Program-made: the position numbers and the translations under genes | From: Nitratireductor soli | GTDB lineage: Bacteria > Pseudomonadota > Alphaproteobacteria > Rhizobiales > Rhizobiaceae | Length of the DNA: 64,000 nt | Assembly: GCF_001050155.1 (NCBI RefSeq) | Contig: NZ_LFVY01000014.1 | Location: 89,622-153,621 of the forward strand | Direction of reading: 5' to 3' | Shown: one piece after another, positions 34,439-44,447 of the stretch | Layout: each line of letters begins with the position of its first letter | Position numbering within the stretch: the first letter of the stretch is position 1 | Notes under the pieces: model-generated | What the model saw: only the letters and a program-made list of their open reading frames with translations | Told to the model about the DNA's origin: nothing | Databases searched by the model: none

Positions 34439-36970
34439 TTGGAACACCGGACACGCCTCATCGACGGCATCGCCGCACCCTATCTGCCCACGCCCTTCAG
34501 CGCATGGTTCGCCACGCGCGGATGGCAGCCGCGCGCCCATCAGCTGGAGCTTCTTGCCCGCACGCAGGCGGGACGTTCCGCCCTGCTGATCGCGCCGACG
34601 GGCGCCGGCAAGACGCTGGCCGGCTTCCTGCCGGCGCTCACCGACCTGGCCGACCGGCCGAAGCCAAGGCCCGGCGAGGCCCGGCGCGGCGTCCACACGC
34701 TGTACATCTCGCCGCTGAAGGCGCTCGCCGTCGATATCCAGCGCAATCTCGCCATGCCGGTCGCCGAGATGGGCCTGCCGGTCACCATCGAGACGCGCAC
34801 CGGCGACACCCCATCCCACAAGCGCCAGCGCCAGAAATACGCGCCGCCCGACATTCTGCTGACGACGCCCGAACAGCTTGCCCTGCTGATCGCCTCGCCC
34901 GATGCCGACTGCTTCTTCTCCGATCTGCGCTTCGTCGTTCTCGACGAATTGCATTCGCTGGTGATCTCCAAGCGCGGCCATCTCCTGTCGCTCGGCCTTG
35001 CCCGGCTGCGCGCACTGCGCCCGGCGCTGCAGGCGATCGGCCTGTCGGCGACCGTGGCCGAACCGGAGGCGCTGCGCCGCTGGCTGGTGCCGCAGAACCC
35101 GCCGGGTGCGATGGCCGACATCGTCACAGTCACCGGCGGCGCCAAGCCGGACATCACCATATTGGAAACGGAAGACCGGGTGCCCTGGGCCGGCCATTCG
35201 GCCCGCTATGCGATCCCCAAGGTCTATGAGGCGATCCGCGCCCATCGCACGACGCTTTTGTTCGTCAACACGCGCAGCCAGGCCGAACTTCTGTTTCGCG
35301 AGCTGTGGCGCATCAATGACGACAATCTGCCGATCGCGCTGCATCACGGCTCGCTCGATGTCGGCCAGCGGCGCAAGGTGGAAAAGGCGATGGAGACCAA
35401 CAGCCTGAGGGCCATCGTCGCCACATCGACCCTCGATCTCGGCATCGACTGGGGCGATGTCGACCTCGTCGTCCATGTCGGCGCGCCGAAGGGGGCAAGC
35501 CGCCTTGCCCAGCGCATCGGCCGCTCTAACCACCGGATGGACGAGCCCAGCCGGGCGATCCTGGTGCCGGCCAACCGCTTCGAGGTGATGGAGTGCCGGG
35601 CCGCGCTGGAGGCGAATTATCTGGGCGCCCAGGACACGCCGCCGCTGGTCGACGGGGCGCTCGACGTGCTGGCACAGCATGTGCTGGGCGCAGCCTGCGC
35701 CACGCCCTTCGATGCCGACCAGCTCTATGGCGAGATCGTCAGCGCGGCGCCCTATGCGGGGCTTGATCGGGAGACCTTCGACCGCATCGTCGATTTCGTC
35801 GCCACCGGCGGCTATGCGCTGAAAAGCTATGAGCGCTATGCGCGCATCCGCAAGACCAGGGACGGGATGTGGCGCGTCTCCAATCCGCGCATCGCCCAGC
35901 AATACCGCCTCAATGTCGGCACCATCGTCGAAGCACCGATGCTGAACATTCGCATGACGCGGCGCGGGCGCGGCGGCGCTTCGCGCGGCGGTCCGGTGCT
36001 CGGCAAGGTCGAGGAATACTTTCTCGAAACGCTGAGCCCGGGCGACACGTTTCTGTTCTCCGGCCGGGTGCTGCGTTTCGAGGGCATCCGCGAGAACGAG
36101 TGCTATGTCTCCACCGGCACGGGCGAGGACGCGATGGTGCCGTCCTATGCCGGCGGCAAATTTCCGCTCTCCACCTATCTGGCCAGCGAGGTGCGCGCCA
36201 TGCTCGCCGACCCGAAGCGCTGGAAGAGGCTGCCGCCCCAGGTGGCCGAATGGCTGGCGCTGCAGCGCGACAAATCGGTTTTGCCGCGCCGCGAGGATCT
36301 GCTGGTGGAGACATTTCCACGCAGCAGCAGGCATTACATGGTGCTCTACCCGTTCGAAGGACGGTTGGCGCACCAGACGCTCGGCATGCTCTTGACGCGC
36401 CGGCTCGAGCGCGCTGGGGCGCACCCGCTGGGTTTCGTCGCCTCCGACTACGCCATCGCCGTGTGGAGCCTCAACGATATGAGCGCCATGTTGAAGGACG
36501 GCCGCCTCAGCCTGGCGGCGCTGTTCGACGAGGACATGCTGGGCGACGATCTGGAAGCGTGGATCGCCGACAGCTGGCTGCTGAAACGGACCTTCCGCAA
36601 TTGCGCGCTGATTTCCGGCCTGGTCGAAAAGCGCCATCCCGGACAGGAAAAATCCGGCCGCCAGGTCACCGTCTCCGCCGATCTGATCTACGATGTGCTG
36701 AGGGCGCACGAGCCCGACCACATTCTCCTGCAGGCCACCTGGGCCGATGCGGCGCTCGGCCTGCTCGATGTCAGGAGACTGGGTGAGATGCTGTCGCGCG
36801 TGCACGGGCGAATCGTGCATAAATCGCTCGAGCGCATCTCGCCGCTCGCCGTGCCGATCATGCTCGAAATCGGCAAGGAAGCGGTGGCCGGTGACGCCAA
36901 TGAGGCGCTTCTGGGCGAGGCGTCGAAGCTGTCAGGTGAAGAATTGATGCAGGAGGCGATGGAAGGATGA
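34439..36970 (+). CDS. Ligase-associated DEXH helicase (Lhr-type)
   Basis: 843 residues. It has Walker A APTGAGKTL, motif II DELH (VVLDELHSL), SAT (LSATVAEP), motif VI region QRIGRSNHRMDEPS, and a long Lhr C-terminal core domain. The length and the lack of the extra 600-residue tail place it with the DNA-repair set rather than E. coli Lhr. The start is TTG at 34439; no ATG or GTG is found nearby. It overlaps pdeM by ATGA. Confidence 0.93.
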   Translation: MEHRTRLIDGIAAPYLPTPFSAWFATRGWQPRAHQLELLARTQAGRSALLIAPTGAGKTLAGFLPALTDLADRPKPRPGEARRGVHTLYISPLKALAVDIQRNLAMPVAEMGLPVTIETRTGDTPSHKRQRQKYAPPDILLTTPEQLALLIASPDADCFFSDLRFVVLDELHSLVISKRGHLLSLGLARLRALRPALQAIGLSATVAEPEALRRWLVPQNPPGAMADIVTVTGGAKPDITILETEDRVPWAGHSARYAIPKVYEAIRAHRTTLLFVNTRSQAELLFRELWRINDDNLPIALHHGSLDVGQRRKVEKAMETNSLRAIVATSTLDLGIDWGDVDLVVHVGAPKGASRLAQRIGRSNHRMDEPSRAILVPANRFEVMECRAALEANYLGAQDTPPLVDGALDVLAQHVLGAACATPFDADQLYGEIVSAAPYAGLDRETFDRIVDFVATGGYALKSYERYARIRKTRDGMWRVSNPRIAQQYRLNVGTIVEAPMLNIRMTRRGRGGASRGGPVLGKVEEYFLETLSPGDTFLFSGRVLRFEGIRENECYVSTGTGEDAMVPSYAGGKFPLSTYLASEVRAMLADPKRWKRLPPQVAEWLALQRDKSVLPRREDLLVETFPRSSRHYMVLYPFEGRLAHQTLGMLLTRRLERAGAHPLGFVASDYAIAVWSLNDMSAMLKDGRLSLAALFDEDMLGDDLEAWIADSWLLKRTFRNCALISGLVEKRHPGQEKSGRQVTVSADLIYDVLRAHEPDHILLQATWADAALGLLDVRRLGEMLSRVHGRIVHKSLERISPLAVPIMLEIGKEAVAGDANEALLGEASKLSGEELMQEAMEG

Positions 36971-37674
36971 ACAGCCTTGCGCCGGCGACCGACGCCAGCC
37001 CCGCATTGACCATCGAGCTCGCACGGCAGTCCGCCATGTGCGATTGGCGCGGCGTTCTGTTCTTTGCCGATCTGGACCTGCTCGTCGTCTCCGACCTGCA
37101 CCTGGAGAAGGGCGCCGCCTTTGCCCGGCGTGGGCGCATGCTGCCGCCCTATGACACGGCGGCGACGCTGAAGCGGCTCGGCGGCGTCATCGCCGACTAC
37201 GATCCGGGCATCGTCATCAGTCTCGGCGACAGCTTTCACGACCATGACGGCGCGGCCGAAATGCCCGAACCCTTCCGCGAGGAGCTCGCGGGCCTGATGG
37301 CGAAGCGCGACTGGCATTGGATCGCCGGCAATCACGATCCGGCGCCGCCCGCCGACCTGCCGGGCCACGCGTCGCAGGAGATTGCCATCGACGGCCTGAC
37401 ATTCCGCCACGAACCGGCGCGCGGCGCGGCGCCGGGCGAGATCGCCGGGCATCTGCATCCGGCAGCGCGCGTCGTGCGGCGCGGCCGGGCGGTGCGGCGC
37501 GCCTGCTTTGCCTGCGATGGCAGCCGTCTCGTCATGCCGGCCTTCGGCAGCCTGACCGGCACGCTCAACGTGCTCGACCGCGCCTTTGCCGGCCTGTTCG
37601 CCCGCGAGCGGCTGACGGCCTACATGCTCGGGCGCAAGGGCATCTATGCCATCGCCGGCAGCATGCTGCGGTGA
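36967..37674 (+). CDS. pdeM: Ligase-associated DNA damage response endonuclease PdeM
   Basis: 235 residues, calcineurin-like phosphoesterase. The metal motifs are SDLHLEKG, GDSFHD, GNHD and GHLHP. The pattern fits PdeM (TIGR04123). It overlaps the helicase gene by four bases (ATGA), so they are co-translated. It probably nicks or processes damaged DNA ahead of the ligase. Confidence 0.94.
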   Translation: MNSLAPATDASPALTIELARQSAMCDWRGVLFFADLDLLVVSDLHLEKGAAFARRGRMLPPYDTAATLKRLGGVIADYDPGIVISLGDSFHDHDGAAEMPEPFREELAGLMAKRDWHWIAGNHDPAPPADLPGHASQEIAIDGLTFRHEPARGAAPGEIAGHLHPAARVVRRGRAVRRACFACDGSRLVMPAFGSLTGTLNVLDRAFAGLFARERLTAYMLGRKGIYAIAGSMLR

Positions 37675-37698
37675 GAGGACGGAGGATTGGCGGATCGG

Positions 37699-38487
37699 TC
37701 AGTCCTTGCGGAATATCACACGTCCAAGCCACCCGGTGACGATCGCCACCAGGACGGCCAGGATGCCGTAGATCATTCCGTGCTGCTGGGCGAATTCGTA
37801 CAGGCGCTGCTCGAGGCCGGCCTTGCGGATGGTCAGCTGGGCGGAGGTCTCGCGCAGGAAATTGCCGTTGCGGAACAGGAAGGCGCGCGCCCGGTGCGTG
37901 CCGACGGCAACATTGGGCGCCAGGGTCAAGGTGGCGCGGAACAGGTTCTGCGACAGGAAACGCACGCCGCCCACCCGCGTCGAGTAAAGGCCCGTCGCCT
38001 CCTTGCGCTCGCGCAGGGCGGCGGTGAATTCCTCGATGGTCTTCGGGTCGCCATCGGCGTCGAGCGGCTGCAGGTAGAGATTGTCGGCGCCGAGTGCCAG
38101 GCGGCGATAGCCGTCCGGATCGGTGATGTCCTGCGGCGCGCGCGTCAGGGCCATGGAATAGGAAGCCGGCACATCCTTGAAGACCTCCGACTGGGTGTTG
38201 ATCCACATGCCCAGGAAGCGGGTTTTCTTGCGCACGATGACCGGGCGGGCCGGCCCTTCCAGCACCACGACGACATCGTAGCGGCCCTGGCGGCTGATCA
38301 AGGGATCGGCATTGTCGAGCGCGCCGAAGATCGTCAGTTCGGCGCCGGCAAAATCCGAGGTGATGGATACCCGATCGGTCGACAGGCCAATCTGGATGCC
38401 CTCGGGAATGCCGTTCTGGGCCGACGCGCCAAGAGGCATGAGTGAGGCAAGGAATATCGCCAGGGCGACGCATCGCTTCAACCGCAT
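37699..38487 (-). CDS. TIGR02186 family alphaproteobacterial membrane protein
   Basis: 262 residues. Signal peptide (about 1-23), a long periplasmic beta-rich domain (GIQIGLSTDRVSITSDFAGAEL, VVVLEGPARPVIVRKK, FLGMWIN) and one C-terminal membrane helix (MIYGILAVLVAIVTGWLGRVIF). The family is usually next to a TSUP permease, as here: its start is 3 bp after that gene's stop. The function is unknown, perhaps helping transport of a sulfur or organic anion. Confidence 0.9.
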   Translation of the reverse strand: MRLKRCVALAIFLASLMPLGASAQNGIPEGIQIGLSTDRVSITSDFAGAELTIFGALDNADPLISRQGRYDVVVVLEGPARPVIVRKKTRFLGMWINTQSEVFKDVPASYSMALTRAPQDITDPDGYRRLALGADNLYLQPLDADGDPKTIEEFTAALRERKEATGLYSTRVGGVRFLSQNLFRATLTLAPNVAVGTHRARAFLFRNGNFLRETSAQLTIRKAGLEQRLYEFAQQHGMIYGILAVLVAIVTGWLGRVIFRKD

Positions 38488-38490
38488 GGC

Positions 38491-39420
38491 CTAGGCTCCC
38501 CCAATGGACAGGGAGTAGACGCTGGCCGGCTTGACGAACAGGTCAAACGCCAGGCGCAGAGCGACGGCAAGCACCAGCAGCGCCAGCAAGGCGCGCAACT
38601 GCTCGCCACGCAGCCGCTGGCCGACGCGCGCGCCGTATTGCGCACCGGCGACGCCGCCGACCATGAGAAGAAACGCCAGCACCACGTCGACAGTCTGGTT
38701 GGCGGTGGAATGGATGATGGTGGTGAAGGCGGCAACGAAAATGATCTGGAACAGCGACGTGCCGATGACCACATTGGTCGGCACTTTCAGGAGATAGATC
38801 AGCGCCGGCACCATGATGAAGCCGCCACCGACGCCCATGATCGACGCCAGGAAGCCGATGAAGGCGCCGAGCACCAGGACCGGGATGACGCTGACGAACA
38901 GCTTCGAGGCGCGGAAGCGCATCTTCAGCGGCAGGCGGTGAATCCAGTTGTGCTGGCCGGGCTTTCGGAGCGAGATGGTCTGACCGCCGCGCGCACGGCT
39001 GATGGCGCGCACGCTCTCCAACAGCATCAGGCCGCCGACCACGCCGAGGAACACCACGTAAAGCAGCGAGACGATCAGGTCGAGCTGGCCGAGACGGCGC
39101 AGATAGGCAAAGACCATAGCGCCGAACGACGCGCCGACAATGCCGCCGGCCAGCAGCACCGTGCCCAGCTTGAAGTCGAGCGTCTTGCGCTTGAAGTGCA
39201 CCAGGGCGCCCGAGAACGACGAGGCGATCACCTGATTGGCGCCGGTGGCGACAGCGATGGCGGGCGGAATGTTGTAGAAAATCAGGAGAGGCGTGATCAG
39301 GAAGCCGCCGCCGACGCCGAACATCCCGGAGAGGAACCCGACCGCGCCACCCATGGCGAGCAGCACGAACACGTTGACGGACATTTCAGCGATGGGGAGA
39401 TAAATACCCACCCGCGGCAC
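38491..39420 (-). CDS. TSUP (TauE/SafE) family permease
   Basis: 309 residues with about 8 membrane segments. The two duplicated TSUP signatures are GFLSGMFGVGGGFLITPLLI and GFLASIMGVGGGFIMVPALI. By family it exports or imports sulfite, sulfonates or other organic anions. The start is a GTG at 39420 or 39411; neither has a clear ribosome site, and the conserved IYLPIAEMSVN follows. It is paired with the TIGR02186 gene. Confidence 0.9.
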   Translation of the reverse strand: MPRVGIYLPIAEMSVNVFVLLAMGGAVGFLSGMFGVGGGFLITPLLIFYNIPPAIAVATGANQVIASSFSGALVHFKRKTLDFKLGTVLLAGGIVGASFGAMVFAYLRRLGQLDLIVSLLYVVFLGVVGGLMLLESVRAISRARGGQTISLRKPGQHNWIHRLPLKMRFRASKLFVSVIPVLVLGAFIGFLASIMGVGGGFIMVPALIYLLKVPTNVVIGTSLFQIIFVAAFTTIIHSTANQTVDVVLAFLLMVGGVAGAQYGARVGQRLRGEQLRALLALLVLAVALRLAFDLFVKPASVYSLSIGGA

Positions 39421-39596
39421 CCGGATAATTGTAAGCCCCGCAGCGAGCGCGCCGAGCCATATGTGGAAGCATTATGCGTCATTTGTTCTGCTCCCTGACG
39501 GGGGCGAAGTCAAACCGTGTCGGGGCAAAATACGGAAAACTATGAAAGACTTGACGCAGCGAGGGCAGATGGGAGCGGCAAGGACCTGCCGTAGCG

Positions 39597-42500
39597 TCAG
39601 TCGGCCGCGGCAGCACTCTTGTTTCGCTCGAGCAGCGCGCGCACAAGAACCTCGTCCACCGCGCCCGTGGGCTGCATGCCGTTCGCCTTCTGGAAGGCGG
39701 CAATGGCGGCCTTGGTCTTCTGGCCCATCACCCCGTCTGCCGCGCCGGCGTCAAACCCCTGCTGGTTGAGGATGAGCTGGATGTTGGAGACGGCCTTCTT
39801 CATGTCGACGCCGGCGGTGACTTCCCTGCTCTCGCGCCAGGCGTCGGGGATTTCGACCAGGTTGGTGGCCGGGTCGAGCGTCTTCGCCTTCCACAGGGCG
39901 GTCTTGTCCTTCGCCTGTTTCAGTTGATCGGCGGTCAGTGCGGAGGCGATTTCGGCGCGCTTGCCGGCGGCGTCCTTGTCCCCCGCATCGGCGACCAGCG
40001 AGAACCATTTGTAGGCTTCCGTCAGGTCCTGGGGCATGCCCATTCCCTTGGCGGCGAGAATGCCCAGATTGAACTGGCTGTCCTTGACGCCGTGCTCGGC
40101 GGCCTCGAGGAACCAGCGGGCGGCCGATTCATTGTCGGCGGCGCCGTCGGCGCCCATCGCGTAAAGAACACCGAGATTGTGCATGGCGCTGGCATTGCCC
40201 TGCTGGGCGGCGAGCTGGAACCACATCCTGGCCTTTGCCGGGTCGCGCTCGCGCCCTGTCCCCTTCTGATAGAAGTCGCCGATGCGGTACTGGGCCGGGG
40301 CGAAGCCAGCATCGGCGGCTTTCGTGTACCACGCGCCGGCCTTGGCCAGATCGGCCTCCACGCCGCGGCCTTCGGCATAGCGGCTGCCGATCTCATAAAG
40401 GGCTTTCGCCTCACCGGCGGCGGCAGCTTCGCGCAGCGGCAGAGGACCGGCTTCAAGCGGAATATCGTCGATGGAGGTCGACGTGGCGATTGGCGCCGGC
40501 GTTGATTCAGCAGCGTCCCCGCTCACCGGCGAGAACGGCATTTCATCCATCGGTTCGTCGAATTTGGCGGTGTCGCCAATATCCGCACCCTCGTACGTGT
40601 CCGGGTCCATATCGGGGATCCCGGCCAGGGCATCGACGGCTTCGTCACGCGGCTCGTCATTGTCGACCACGCGGACGGGACGGTCGATCTGCGCCGCCGC
40701 CGGTGGCTCTTCCCGCGGCTGCGCCAACGCCAGCGCCGGCGCAGCGCTCTGGCTGCTGAGCTGCGGCGGAATGGCGGTCGTCTCGGACAGAAACGCCTTG
40801 CTCACTTCCAGCCCCCCGACAACCAGGAGACCGGCTCCAAGCGTCAGAACCAACGGTTTCCTGGCGCGTTTGAAGATCTTGCCGAGGCCGAAACGCCCCG
40901 CCGTCTCGGACGTATCGGACTGGCGCTTCTTGAGGATTTCAGCCTCCGCCGCGGCCGCCTGGGCGGCGCGGCGGGCGGCGGCGATGAAATCGGACTTGGC
41001 AGCGTCGTTGCTGTCGCGCACCGGCGCCTTCTTCTCGTCGCGCACGCGTCGCATGATGGCATTGAGGTCGGGCGCACCGGTGCCGGGTTCGAGCGGTTCA
41101 TGGATTCGCTCGGCATCGATTTCGACCGCTTCGGCGCCGATGGCGACTTCCGGTTCACCGCGTTCATCGATTGCCGGCTGCCTGTCGCGGCGGCTGGAAA
41201 GGGCGCGCGACAGGCCGCCCAGGAGCGAGGTCCTGCCGCTCTTGGCCTGCGGCTCCTCGCCGTCATCCTCGAGTGCGGCGCGCGCGGCGGCGGCGGCGGC
41301 TTCGGCGGGCGAGCGGTTGTGCTGCACATCTTCGATAAAGCCGTTGTCGGCCAGCATGGCGCTATCGTCGCCAGGCTCGATCGACGGCGCCGCCTCGACG
41401 GCGATCTTGCCAGTCGTCTGGCCGGCGAGGCCACGCGGCGCAACCGACGCCTTGGCCGTGGTCTCGACGCTTCCCAGCCGATCGACGATCTTCAGCAGCG
41501 TGTCGTGGATGGCTTCGAACGTCTTGGTGTTGCGCTCGTCGGATTTGCGGGTCAGCGCCTCGAGCGTCTTCAGCTCATCGCGCAGGCGCTGGTCCTGCTC
41601 GCCAATCTGCGACGTCCTGGCGAGCGCGCCGATCGCCTGTTCGGCGGCCTGGCGGGCGGCATCGAGCACCGCGGCGCGGTTTTCATTGATCGAGCGTTCG
41701 ATGTTTTCCAGCCGGGGCGCGATGTCCTCGAATTCCGGCATCTCGGCGCCTGGCCGCGACAGGTGCTCGGACAGGCTGCGCACCTGGGCTTCCAGATTGT
41801 GGATGACCTCGGGGTCGATCGACGACGCCTGGTTCGTGGAAGCCAGCAGGCGGCCCGAAATATCGTCGAGGCGCAGTTCGAGCGCGCGCAGCGTGCTGGC
41901 TTCCGCCGGCTCGCCGAGGCTCGCCTCCAGGCGCGCGGCCAGCTCGTTGAAGCGCGCATCGATGGTGGCCATGATGCCGCTGCCGCCATGCATTTCGCCG
42001 GCGCGATCGTCGATGCGCGCGGTGATCTCGTGCAGGCGCTGCTCCAGGTCGTGAACCAGCGAGCGGCCCTGTTCCATGGCGTCGCCCTGCCGCTGCTCGA
42101 TCAGCTGGGACAGGTGGGAGAAGCGGTCTTCCATCCCGCGCAGCATCAGGTCGGCGGCCTGCGGAGTGGCCCCGGCATCCAGCTTCTGGGCGATGCCGGC
42201 AATCTGCTGCACCAGGCGTTCGACCGCCTGATCGGGAATGTCGATGCGGGTGGCGATCTCGTCGACCCGCTTCGACAGAGAAATCATCTGCTGGCTGAGG
42301 TGGCCGACCGCCTCCTCGCCGGAACGATCGGCCAGCACTTCGGCGACCTGATTGGCCAGCGACGAGATGCGCGCCTCGATGCGCTCGAACGGTTGCGGAT
42401 CGAAACCGGCGATCTGGCTTTTTGGCGCCGAGGCGACAATGGCGCGCGAGATTTCGTCGAGCCGTTCATCGATCGCCGCATAGAGCTCCGGATTGCCCGC

Positions 42501-43358
42501 CGTCTTGCGATTGACCAGTTGGTCGAGGGCGGCGGCCAGCGCGCGCACGCGCTCTTCCAATGAGCGCAGCGACAGGGATTCAGGCAGGCCGTTGACGGCC
42601 TGGCCGATTTCCTCCAGTCGCTGATGCAGCATGTCGATTGCCGGGTCGGAGCTGCGCAGATCGGCAGACATCCGATCCTCGAACGCCGTCCAGCGATTGT
42701 CGAACGTGTCCCAGCGCTGGTCGACGGCGCGCAGGGTTTCCTCTCGTGCCAGCGATGCGATGGAGGATTTCAGCTCCTGCATTTCAAGGCGCAGCATCTT
42801 GACGTTCTTGTCGTCGCTGCGCTCGGCAAGATGTGCGATCGCATCGGACAAGCGTTCGAACTCGACCACCAGTTCGCCGTTCAGCGCCGAATTGGGCACA
42901 TCGGCCAGGATCGACGCCAGTTCGCGCCGCAGCATGTCGAACTCGCCGCTCATCCCGGCGCGCATCGCATCGCGCAGCTCTTCGCGCAGCGCTTTCAACT
43001 CGCCCGCGATCCCGCCGATCGAGGCGACTTCATGCTCCTGCCGCCGGGCGCGTTCCAGCTCGAATGCGGCCTGTTCCAGCGAGGCACGCGAGGACAGGGG
43101 ACGGGCCGCCGCATCCATGCGATTGCCCTGCGGCCTGTCGGGCCGGGAATGGGCGTGGGAAACGGTTTGCGACAGCCTCTCGATGCGCCGGGTGATTTCG
43201 TTGTCTTCCGGCTGCGGTTCGCGGCGGTCGATGGCGCGTCCAAGCCGGCTTTCCAGCTGGTCAAGCGTCTTGCTGATCTGGTCCAGTGAGACATCCGATT
43301 CCGGACGGCGGCGTCGGCCTTCATTGATATTGTCCAGATAAGAACGCTTGTTATCCAT
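39597..43358 (-). CDS. podJ: PodJ-like polar localization protein
   Basis: 1253 residues. The first 830 are cytoplasmic, rich in Gln/Glu/Arg, with long coiled coils built of repeated LxxRLxxI units. One membrane helix lies at about 833-855. The periplasmic part has four SEL1-like repeats at about 980-1140 (EIGSRYAEGRGVEADLAKA, AQYRIGDFYQKGTG..., MHNLGVLYAMGADG..., SQFNLGILAAKGMG...) and ends in a PG_binding_1 domain (about 1185-1245). This order and length match PodJ of Caulobacter and rhizobia, which organises the new pole. I chose the ATG at 43358 (MDNKRSYLD); the frame is open to 43505 but that part looks non-coding. Confidence 0.88.
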   Translation of the reverse strand: MDNKRSYLDNINEGRRRRPESDVSLDQISKTLDQLESRLGRAIDRREPQPEDNEITRRIERLSQTVSHAHSRPDRPQGNRMDAAARPLSSRASLEQAAFELERARRQEHEVASIGGIAGELKALREELRDAMRAGMSGEFDMLRRELASILADVPNSALNGELVVEFERLSDAIAHLAERSDDKNVKMLRLEMQELKSSIASLAREETLRAVDQRWDTFDNRWTAFEDRMSADLRSSDPAIDMLHQRLEEIGQAVNGLPESLSLRSLEERVRALAAALDQLVNRKTAGNPELYAAIDERLDEISRAIVASAPKSQIAGFDPQPFERIEARISSLANQVAEVLADRSGEEAVGHLSQQMISLSKRVDEIATRIDIPDQAVERLVQQIAGIAQKLDAGATPQAADLMLRGMEDRFSHLSQLIEQRQGDAMEQGRSLVHDLEQRLHEITARIDDRAGEMHGGSGIMATIDARFNELAARLEASLGEPAEASTLRALELRLDDISGRLLASTNQASSIDPEVIHNLEAQVRSLSEHLSRPGAEMPEFEDIAPRLENIERSINENRAAVLDAARQAAEQAIGALARTSQIGEQDQRLRDELKTLEALTRKSDERNTKTFEAIHDTLLKIVDRLGSVETTAKASVAPRGLAGQTTGKIAVEAAPSIEPGDDSAMLADNGFIEDVQHNRSPAEAAAAAARAALEDDGEEPQAKSGRTSLLGGLSRALSSRRDRQPAIDERGEPEVAIGAEAVEIDAERIHEPLEPGTGAPDLNAIMRRVRDEKKAPVRDSNDAAKSDFIAAARRAAQAAAAEAEILKKRQSDTSETAGRFGLGKIFKRARKPLVLTLGAGLLVVGGLEVSKAFLSETTAIPPQLSSQSAAPALALAQPREEPPAAAQIDRPVRVVDNDEPRDEAVDALAGIPDMDPDTYEGADIGDTAKFDEPMDEMPFSPVSGDAAESTPAPIATSTSIDDIPLEAGPLPLREAAAAGEAKALYEIGSRYAEGRGVEADLAKAGAWYTKAADAGFAPAQYRIGDFYQKGTGRERDPAKARMWFQLAAQQGNASAMHNLGVLYAMGADGAADNESAARWFLEAAEHGVKDSQFNLGILAAKGMGMPQDLTEAYKWFSLVADAGDKDAAGKRAEIASALTADQLKQAKDKTALWKAKTLDPATNLVEIPDAWRESREVTAGVDMKKAVSNIQLILNQQGFDAGAADGVMGQKTKAAIAAFQKANGMQPTGAVDEVLVRALLERNKSAAAAD

Positions 43359-43798
43359 CGGAACGCCCGCCTCTCCACCGTTGCCGGTTGGCCGTCGAGA
43401 TTGCATGTCACGCGGGACCTGGGTCGCACTCGCTGAGAAGCAGCAAAAGAACACCTGAAAGATACCCACGGCCAGAACGCCTGCCATCGGAACGAATCCG
43501 ACCAAAGCACGGTGTGCTGACGGATTTACAATTCACTCATCGTGGTAAACACAGGGTTAACATTGCTTGTCGGCGGTTAATCGACCGTGGCAAAATCCGG
43601 CAAAAAGCCTGTTAACGGGCCGTTCACAATTCGCCTGGCTGCCCTTGTAATGCCGCATTGTGCGCCGCATAAGCCGGCCTTTGACGAATCGTCCGGAAAT
43701 TGACCGCCTCTTGCCAGGCAAACGCGGTCGGATGCCGGATCGACAGCCCCGCCCTGGTGCCGTAGCCGGGGCGGACTATCCAATACGGAACAGTGATC
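43359..43798. other. 440-bp divergent podJ/merR gap
   Basis: No gene is seen. It holds a near-consensus CtrA site (43545-43560), further GTTAAC/GTTAAT half-sites near 43576 and 43612, and two GANTC sites (43494 and 43686). It has lower GC than its flanks. The promoters of podJ and of the MerR gene must lie here. Confidence 0.7.
43545..43560 (-). promoter_or_regulatory. Candidate CtrA site upstream of podJ
   Basis: On the minus strand, TTAA-N7-TTTAC, one mismatch from CtrA consensus TTAA-N7-TTAAC. It lies 187 bp upstream of the podJ start. podJ is controlled by CtrA and GcrA in Caulobacter and Sinorhizobium. Confidence 0.45.
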
Positions 43799-44266
43799 AT
43801 GATGAACATTGCAATGGCCGCTCAAAGAGCTGCCGCGGGAAATGATTTACCCGAAGCCTCCTCCAAAGCCACCGGCGACTACACGCGCATCGGCGACATG
43901 GCACGCGAATTCGGCGTCACCCTGCGCGCGCTGCGCTTCTACGAGGACAAGGGGTTGCTGACCCCTGCCCGCATGGGTACGACGCGCCTCTACACCGCCG
44001 ACGACAAGCGGCGCCTGCAGCAGATCCTGCTCGGGCGAAAGATCGGCTTCTCCCTGAATGACATCAAGGAAGTGCTCGACCTGCACGATCCGCGCGGTGC
44101 CAATGAGAAGCAGTTCCGCCTGGTGCTGAAGAAATCGCAGCGGCAGATGGCGCGCCTGGAGAAGCAGCACCAGACCATCGAGGAGGCGATCGCCGACCTG
44201 CGGCGGCTGGTTGCCGACGTGTCCGCCAAGCTCCATGCGGAGCGCCCGGCGAGCGACGGCGCCTGA
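43799..44266 (+). CDS. MerR-family regulator of the beta-oxidation operon
   Basis: 155 residues. After a 28-residue N-terminal stretch comes a MerR winged helix (about 29-98: YTRIGDMAREFGVTLRALRFYEDKGLLTP) and a coiled coil (FRLVLKKSQRQMARLEKQHQTIEEAIADLR). No Cys metal site is present, so it is not a metal sensor. LiuR-type MerR proteins control branched-chain or fatty acid oxidation in proteobacteria, which fits the acyl-CoA dehydrogenase operon 385 bp downstream. The start is the ATG at 43799 or 43802; a GTG at 43793 is less likely. Confidence 0.85.
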   Translation: MMNIAMAAQRAAAGNDLPEASSKATGDYTRIGDMAREFGVTLRALRFYEDKGLLTPARMGTTRLYTADDKRRLQQILLGRKIGFSLNDIKEVLDLHDPRGANEKQFRLVLKKSQRQMARLEKQHQTIEEAIADLRRLVADVSAKLHAERPASDGA

Positions 44267-44273
44267 CACGAGG

Positions 44274-44348
44274 CACCACCAGGTCAATAGCTTGTGGGCT
44301 GACTTATCGAAACAGATGGGCACCATCTGTTTCGGTCAGACCACCAGA
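44274..44348. repeat. Repeat family B, copy 3
   Basis: About 75 bp. Most of it aligns to the reverse complement of 2211-2282. The palindrome CGAAACAGATGG-GCA-CCATCTGTTTCG lies at its right half. Confidence 0.8.
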
Positions 44349-44447
44349 TCGCCGCGCGAGACTGCGCGGCGGCGCCACATTCTGTCGGTCACACGCCTGA
44401 AACCCGGGCCAGCTATCGCTGCCCGGCGCTTTCGTGCGTTCTGCGTC

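Noticed and set aside
34301..36820. 839-codon open frame opposite the helicase gene
   Set aside because: No recognisable domain; the helicase motifs on the plus strand settle the matter.
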